Of a stretch of 64,000 nucleotides of DNA, positions 61,532-64,000 are shown piece by piece. Position 1 is the first letter of the stretch. Every line of letters begins with the position of its first letter. This stretch comes from Kineococcus rubinsiae. GTDB lineage: Bacteria > Actinomycetota > Actinomycetes > Actinomycetales > Kineococcaceae. The position numbers and the translations under genes were made by a program. Location of the stretch: positions 81,540 through 145,539 of the forward strand of contig NZ_VWPY01000007.1 of NCBI RefSeq assembly GCF_011839805.1. The letters are read 5' to 3'. The notes below the pieces were generated by a model. That model was not told the origin of the DNA, made no database searches, and saw nothing but the letters and a program-made list of their open reading frames with translations.

Positions 61532-62950
61532 GTGCCCATGCCCAAGGTGGCGGGGATCGACTCCTCGACCCAGTCCTGCAAGGTCGTCGTCCGTGATGCC
61601 GGGACGGGGGACCTGCTGCGCTCCGGGCGTGCCCGGCACCCCGACGGCAGCGAGGTCGACCCCGCCCACTGGTGGCGGGCGCTCACCGAGGCGGTCGCCG
61701 ACGCGGGCGGCCTCGACGACGTGGACGCGATCGCCGTGGGCGCGCAGCAGCACGGCTCCGTGCTGCTCGACGACGCCGGCGAGGTCGTCCGCCCCGCTCT
61801 GCTGTGGAACGACGGCCGCTCGGCCGGCGCCGCCGCGGAGCTGACCGCCGAGCTCGGCGGCCCGGGCGCGTGGGCCCGCGAGGTGGGCAGCGAGCTCGTC
61901 GCCTCCCTGACCATCACCAAGCTGCGCTGGCTGGCCGAGCACGAGCCGGAGACGGTCGCCCGGACCCGCTCGGTCTGCCTGCCGCACGACTGGCTCACCC
62001 ACCGCCTCGCGGGTGGCGCGGCCGCGGGGGCGCAGCTGTCGACCGACCGCGGCGACGCCAGCGGCACGGGCTACTACGCGCCCGCCGCGGGGGAGTACCG
62101 CCACGACCTGCTGCGGCGCGCGTTCGGCGCCGACGCGGAGCTGCCCACGGTGCTCGACGCCGCGGGCAGCGCCGGCCGCAGCGCGAGCGACGTGTCCCGC
62201 GGGGCCGTGCTGGGCGCGGGCACGGGCGACAACATGGCCGCGGCCCTGGGGGTCGGCGCGCAGCTCGGCGACGTCGTCGTCTCGATCGGGACCTCCGGCG
62301 TGGTCAGCGTCGTCAGCGACGTGGCCACCACCGACGAGAGCGGCCTGGTGGCGGGCTTCGCCGACGCGACCGGGCACTTCCTGCCCCTGGTCTGCACCCT
62401 CAACGCGGCCCGCGTCCTGGACTCCGCGGCGGCCCTGCTCGGCGTCGACCACGCGGAGCTGTCCCGGCTCGCCCTGTCCGCGCCCGCCGGCGCGGGCGGT
62501 CTCGTGCTGGTCCCGTACCTGGAGGGCGAGCGGACGCCCGTGCGCCCCGACAGCACCGGCGCCCTGCACGGCCTGACCCTGGCCACCAGCACCCCCGCGC
62601 ACCTGGCGCGCGCCACCGTCGAGGGCCTGCTGTGCGGGCTCGCGGACGGCCTCGACGCCCTCGTCGCGCAGGGCGTGCGGGTCGGGCGGGTCGTCCTCGT
62701 CGGGGGCGGCGCGCGCTCGGAGGCCGTGCGCCGGCTGGCCCCGGCCGTCCTGGGCCACCCGGTCGTCGTGCCCGAGCCGGGGGAGTACGTGGCCGACGGC
62801 GCCGCGCGGCAGGCCGCGTGGGCGCTCGCCGGCGGCGACGCGCCGCCCGCCTGGGTGCTCGGCGCCAGCACGACGCTGGAGGCCGACCCGACCCCGGCGG
62901 TGCGCGAGCGCTACGCCCAGGTCCGCGACCTCACGGCCGACCGCCTCTGA
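61532..62950 (+). CDS. xylB: FGGY-family carbohydrate kinase (xylulokinase-like)
   Basis: A 472-residue sugar kinase, best matched to xylulokinase (xylulose to xylulose 5-phosphate). It has [17 protein letters not shown] (phosphate loop), [56 protein letters not shown] (FGGY signature region) and [25 protein letters not shown] 61532 has GGAGGG 8 bases upstream; ATG 61538 is an alternative. No xylose isomerase or transporter is adjacent, so the sugar is not confirmed by context. Convergent with the PAS-GGDEF gene, 9 bases apart. Confidence 0.87.
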   Translation: MPMPKVAGIDSSTQSCKVVVRDAGTGDLLRSGRARHPDGSEVDPAHWWRALTEAVADAGGLDDVDAIAVGAQQHGSVLLDDAGEVVRPALLWNDGRSAGAAAELTAELGGPGAWAREVGSELVASLTITKLRWLAEHEPETVARTRSVCLPHDWLTHRLAGGAAAGAQLSTDRGDASGTGYYAPAAGEYRHDLLRRAFGADAELPTVLDAAGSAGRSASDVSRGAVLGAGTGDNMAAALGVGAQLGDVVVSIGTSGVVSVVSDVATTDESGLVAGFADATGHFLPLVCTLNAARVLDSAAALLGVDHAELSRLALSAPAGAGGLVLVPYLEGERTPVRPDSTGALHGLTLATSTPAHLARATVEGLLCGLADGLDALVAQGVRVGRVVLVGGGARSEAVRRLAPAVLGHPVVVPEPGEYVADGAARQAAWALAGGDAPPAWVLGASTTLEADPTPAVRERYAQVRDLTADRL

Positions 62951-62959
62951 GCGGGCGGG

Positions 62960-63823
62960 TCAGGCCCCGCCCAGGCGGGCGCGGGCGGCCTGCTTGTCCA
63001 CGTACATCCGGGCGTCGGCCTCGGCCAGCACCGACTCCGTCGGACGGTCCAGGTCGTCCACGGCCCACCCGACGCTGAGCCGGACCGGGCGGCCCGGCGC
63101 GCCGCCCGAGGGCAGCACGTTGCGGCGCAGGCGGTCGCAGAGCCGCTCGACGTCGCCGGTCGGCACGCCCTCGACGAGGAGCACGAACTCGTCGCCGCCC
63201 AGGCGGGCGACGGTGTCGCTCGGGCGGACCTCCCGCGTCAGGGCCCGGGCCACCTGGACGAGGACGTCGTCGCCCGCGCGGTGCCCCCGCAGGTCGTTGA
63301 CGTCCTTGAGCCCGTCGACGTCGCACACCAGCAGGAACGTCGGCGACCCCGTGTGGCGGGACCGCTCGCGCGCGCTGCGCCACCGGTCGGCCAGCAGGGC
63401 GCGGTTCGGCAGGCCCGTGAGGCGGTCGTGGGTGGCGCGGTGCGCGAGGGTCCGCTCCCGGGCCAGGCGGTCGGTGACGTCCCACGCCGCGACGGCGACC
63501 TCGCCGGACGGGGTGCCCGTCAGCGCCACCTCCAGGCGCAGCCCGGGCGCGGCCCGCAGCCGCACCACGGCGCTGCCGACCCGCTGCGTGCGGACCCGCT
63601 CGAGGGCCCGCAGGGCCCGGTCGCGGTCGGCGGGGACGAGCAGGTCGGGGGCCTCGGCCCCGCACAGCTCCCCGTGGCGCGAGCCGCCGGCGAGGGCCGT
63701 GGCGCGCGCCGACGCCCAGCGCACCCGGCTGCCGTCGAGCACGGCGGTGGCCGCGGGACCGTCGACGGCGAGCGCCCGCCAGTCGAGGTCCGGGACGCCC
63801 GCGGGCTCGGGGGTGCTCGTCAC
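62960..63823 (-). CDS. PAS-GGDEF protein (diguanylate cyclase)
   Basis: A 287-residue soluble protein with an N-terminal PAS-like domain (residues about 10-110; ATAVLDGSRVRWASARATALAGG, LLVPADRDRALRALERV, VAAWDVTDRLARERTL) and a GGDEF domain (ATHDRLTGLPNRALLADRW; VCDVDGLKDVNDLRGHRAGDDVL; ARLGGDEFVLLV). An inhibitory RxxD site (RPSD) lies exactly five residues ahead of GGDEF, so product inhibition is expected, unlike the membrane cyclase at 32019-33605. GTG 63823 overlaps the stop of the upstream membrane protein gene. Confidence 0.9.
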   Translation of the reverse strand: MTSTPEPAGVPDLDWRALAVDGPAATAVLDGSRVRWASARATALAGGSRHGELCGAEAPDLLVPADRDRALRALERVRTQRVGSAVVRLRAAPGLRLEVALTGTPSGEVAVAAWDVTDRLARERTLAHRATHDRLTGLPNRALLADRWRSARERSRHTGSPTFLLVCDVDGLKDVNDLRGHRAGDDVLVQVARALTREVRPSDTVARLGGDEFVLLVEGVPTGDVERLCDRLRRNVLPSGGAPGRPVRLSVGWAVDDLDRPTESVLAEADARMYVDKQAARARLGGA

Positions 63824-64000
63824 CGGGCGGCGCGGTCCCCGTCGGCCCAGGCCGCCACCACGCCGGTGGCGGCCCCGGTCGCGAGCACGGCCGGCCACGT
63901 CCCGAGGCGGTGCGAGAGCAGGTGCGAGACGCCGACGAGCGCGACGGTCGCGGCGCACGCGGCCGCGGCGGCCAGGGGGGAGCGCCGCCCGGCCCAGCCC
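63820..64000 (-). CDS. Membrane protein, C-terminal part (cut by window edge)
   Basis: The last 60 codons of a protein that enters from the right edge in frame and ends at TGA (63822-63820). It shows two hydrophobic helices (LAAAAACAATVALVGVSHLL and WPAVLATGAATGVVAAWA) and ends DGDRAAR. No family can be assigned from this piece. Its stop overlaps the start of the PAS-GGDEF gene, so the two belong to one operon. Confidence 0.65.
   Translation of the reverse strand, partial: GWAGRRSPLAAAAACAATVALVGVSHLLSHRLGTWPAVLATGAATGVVAAWADGDRAAR

Noticed and set aside
1..64000. Prophage, insertion sequence or genomic-island signals
   Set aside because: No integrase, transposase or tRNA flanking a foreign block was seen, and base composition looks uniform by eye across all regions.

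Overview
This window is a very GC-rich (over 70 % by eye), densely packed chromosomal segment of an actinobacterium. The evidence is GTG start codons in most genes, frequent 4-base GTGA stop/start overlaps, an actinobacterial gene repertoire (DUF3073, PucR, a separate PurS/PurQ/PurL, a LigD-type ligase and polymerase) and a DtxR/IdeR-type iron box. Gene content and order are compatible with Kineococcus or another member of the Kineosporiaceae, but that is a judgement from memory, not a search. I see no transposase, integrase, CRISPR array, rRNA or tRNA, so this reads as stable chromosome.

Layout. 0-1.4 kb: two siderophore-interacting flavin reductases under an iron box. 1.5-3.4 kb: split LigD-type ATP-dependent ligase and primase-polymerase (end joining). 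3.4-18.6 kb: housekeeping and stress genes, including purD-purC, an FMN 2-hydroxyacid dehydrogenase, lrgAB, a stand-alone riboflavin kinase, an Lrp regulator divergent from alanine dehydrogenase, a GCS2-type ligase, a disulfide oxidoreductase, and a MerR/aldo-keto reductase pair with a textbook MerR promoter. 18.7-32 kb: a purine/allantoin catabolic region (NCS1 permease, allantoin racemase, GntR, allantoinase, PucR, class III aminotransferase, an AtzH/HpxZ-amidase fusion, PucG-type aminotransferase, allantoate amidohydrolase, RpiR). 32-37.8 kb: a membrane GGDEF protein, then purS-purQ-purL-cutC. 37.8-54 kb: a myo-inositol regulon (iolT, iolC, IolJ-like aldolase, iolB, iolD, iolE, a single-ATPase sugar ABC importer, iolG, iolH-like), with a divergent gntR-PhyH dioxygenase-dehydrogenase operon. 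54.7-57.5 kb: a tandem glycine riboswitch leading gcvT and sdaA. 57.6-61.3 kb: sterol-carrier-fold protein, membrane protein, purF, purM, DUF3073. 61.5-64 kb: a xylulokinase-like FGGY kinase, a PAS-GGDEF protein and a truncated membrane protein.

How parts work together. (1) Allantoin: uptake, racemisation, ring opening, allantoate hydrolysis and ureidoglycine transamination are all encoded. The transamination would yield oxalurate, and the AtzH/HpxZ-like amidase fusion divergent from pucG is a good candidate for the next step. (2) Inositol: three promoters (before iolT, iolC and iolE) carry the same TGTCYTGACA palindrome, the likely operator of the local GntR/UTRA regulator. The methylmalonate-semialdehyde dehydrogenase gene (iolA) is not in this window. 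(3) Glycine/serine: the riboswitch controls gcvT-sdaA, while gcvH and gcvP must lie elsewhere. (4) Purine synthesis genes sit in three separate blocks (purDC, purSQL, purFM).

Two features stand out at sequence scale. A 35-bp palindrome with 15-bp arms occurs three times, each time at the 3' end of a gene. A -10-like hexamer lies exactly 6-7 bases before the start codon of many genes, suggesting widespread leaderless transcription.
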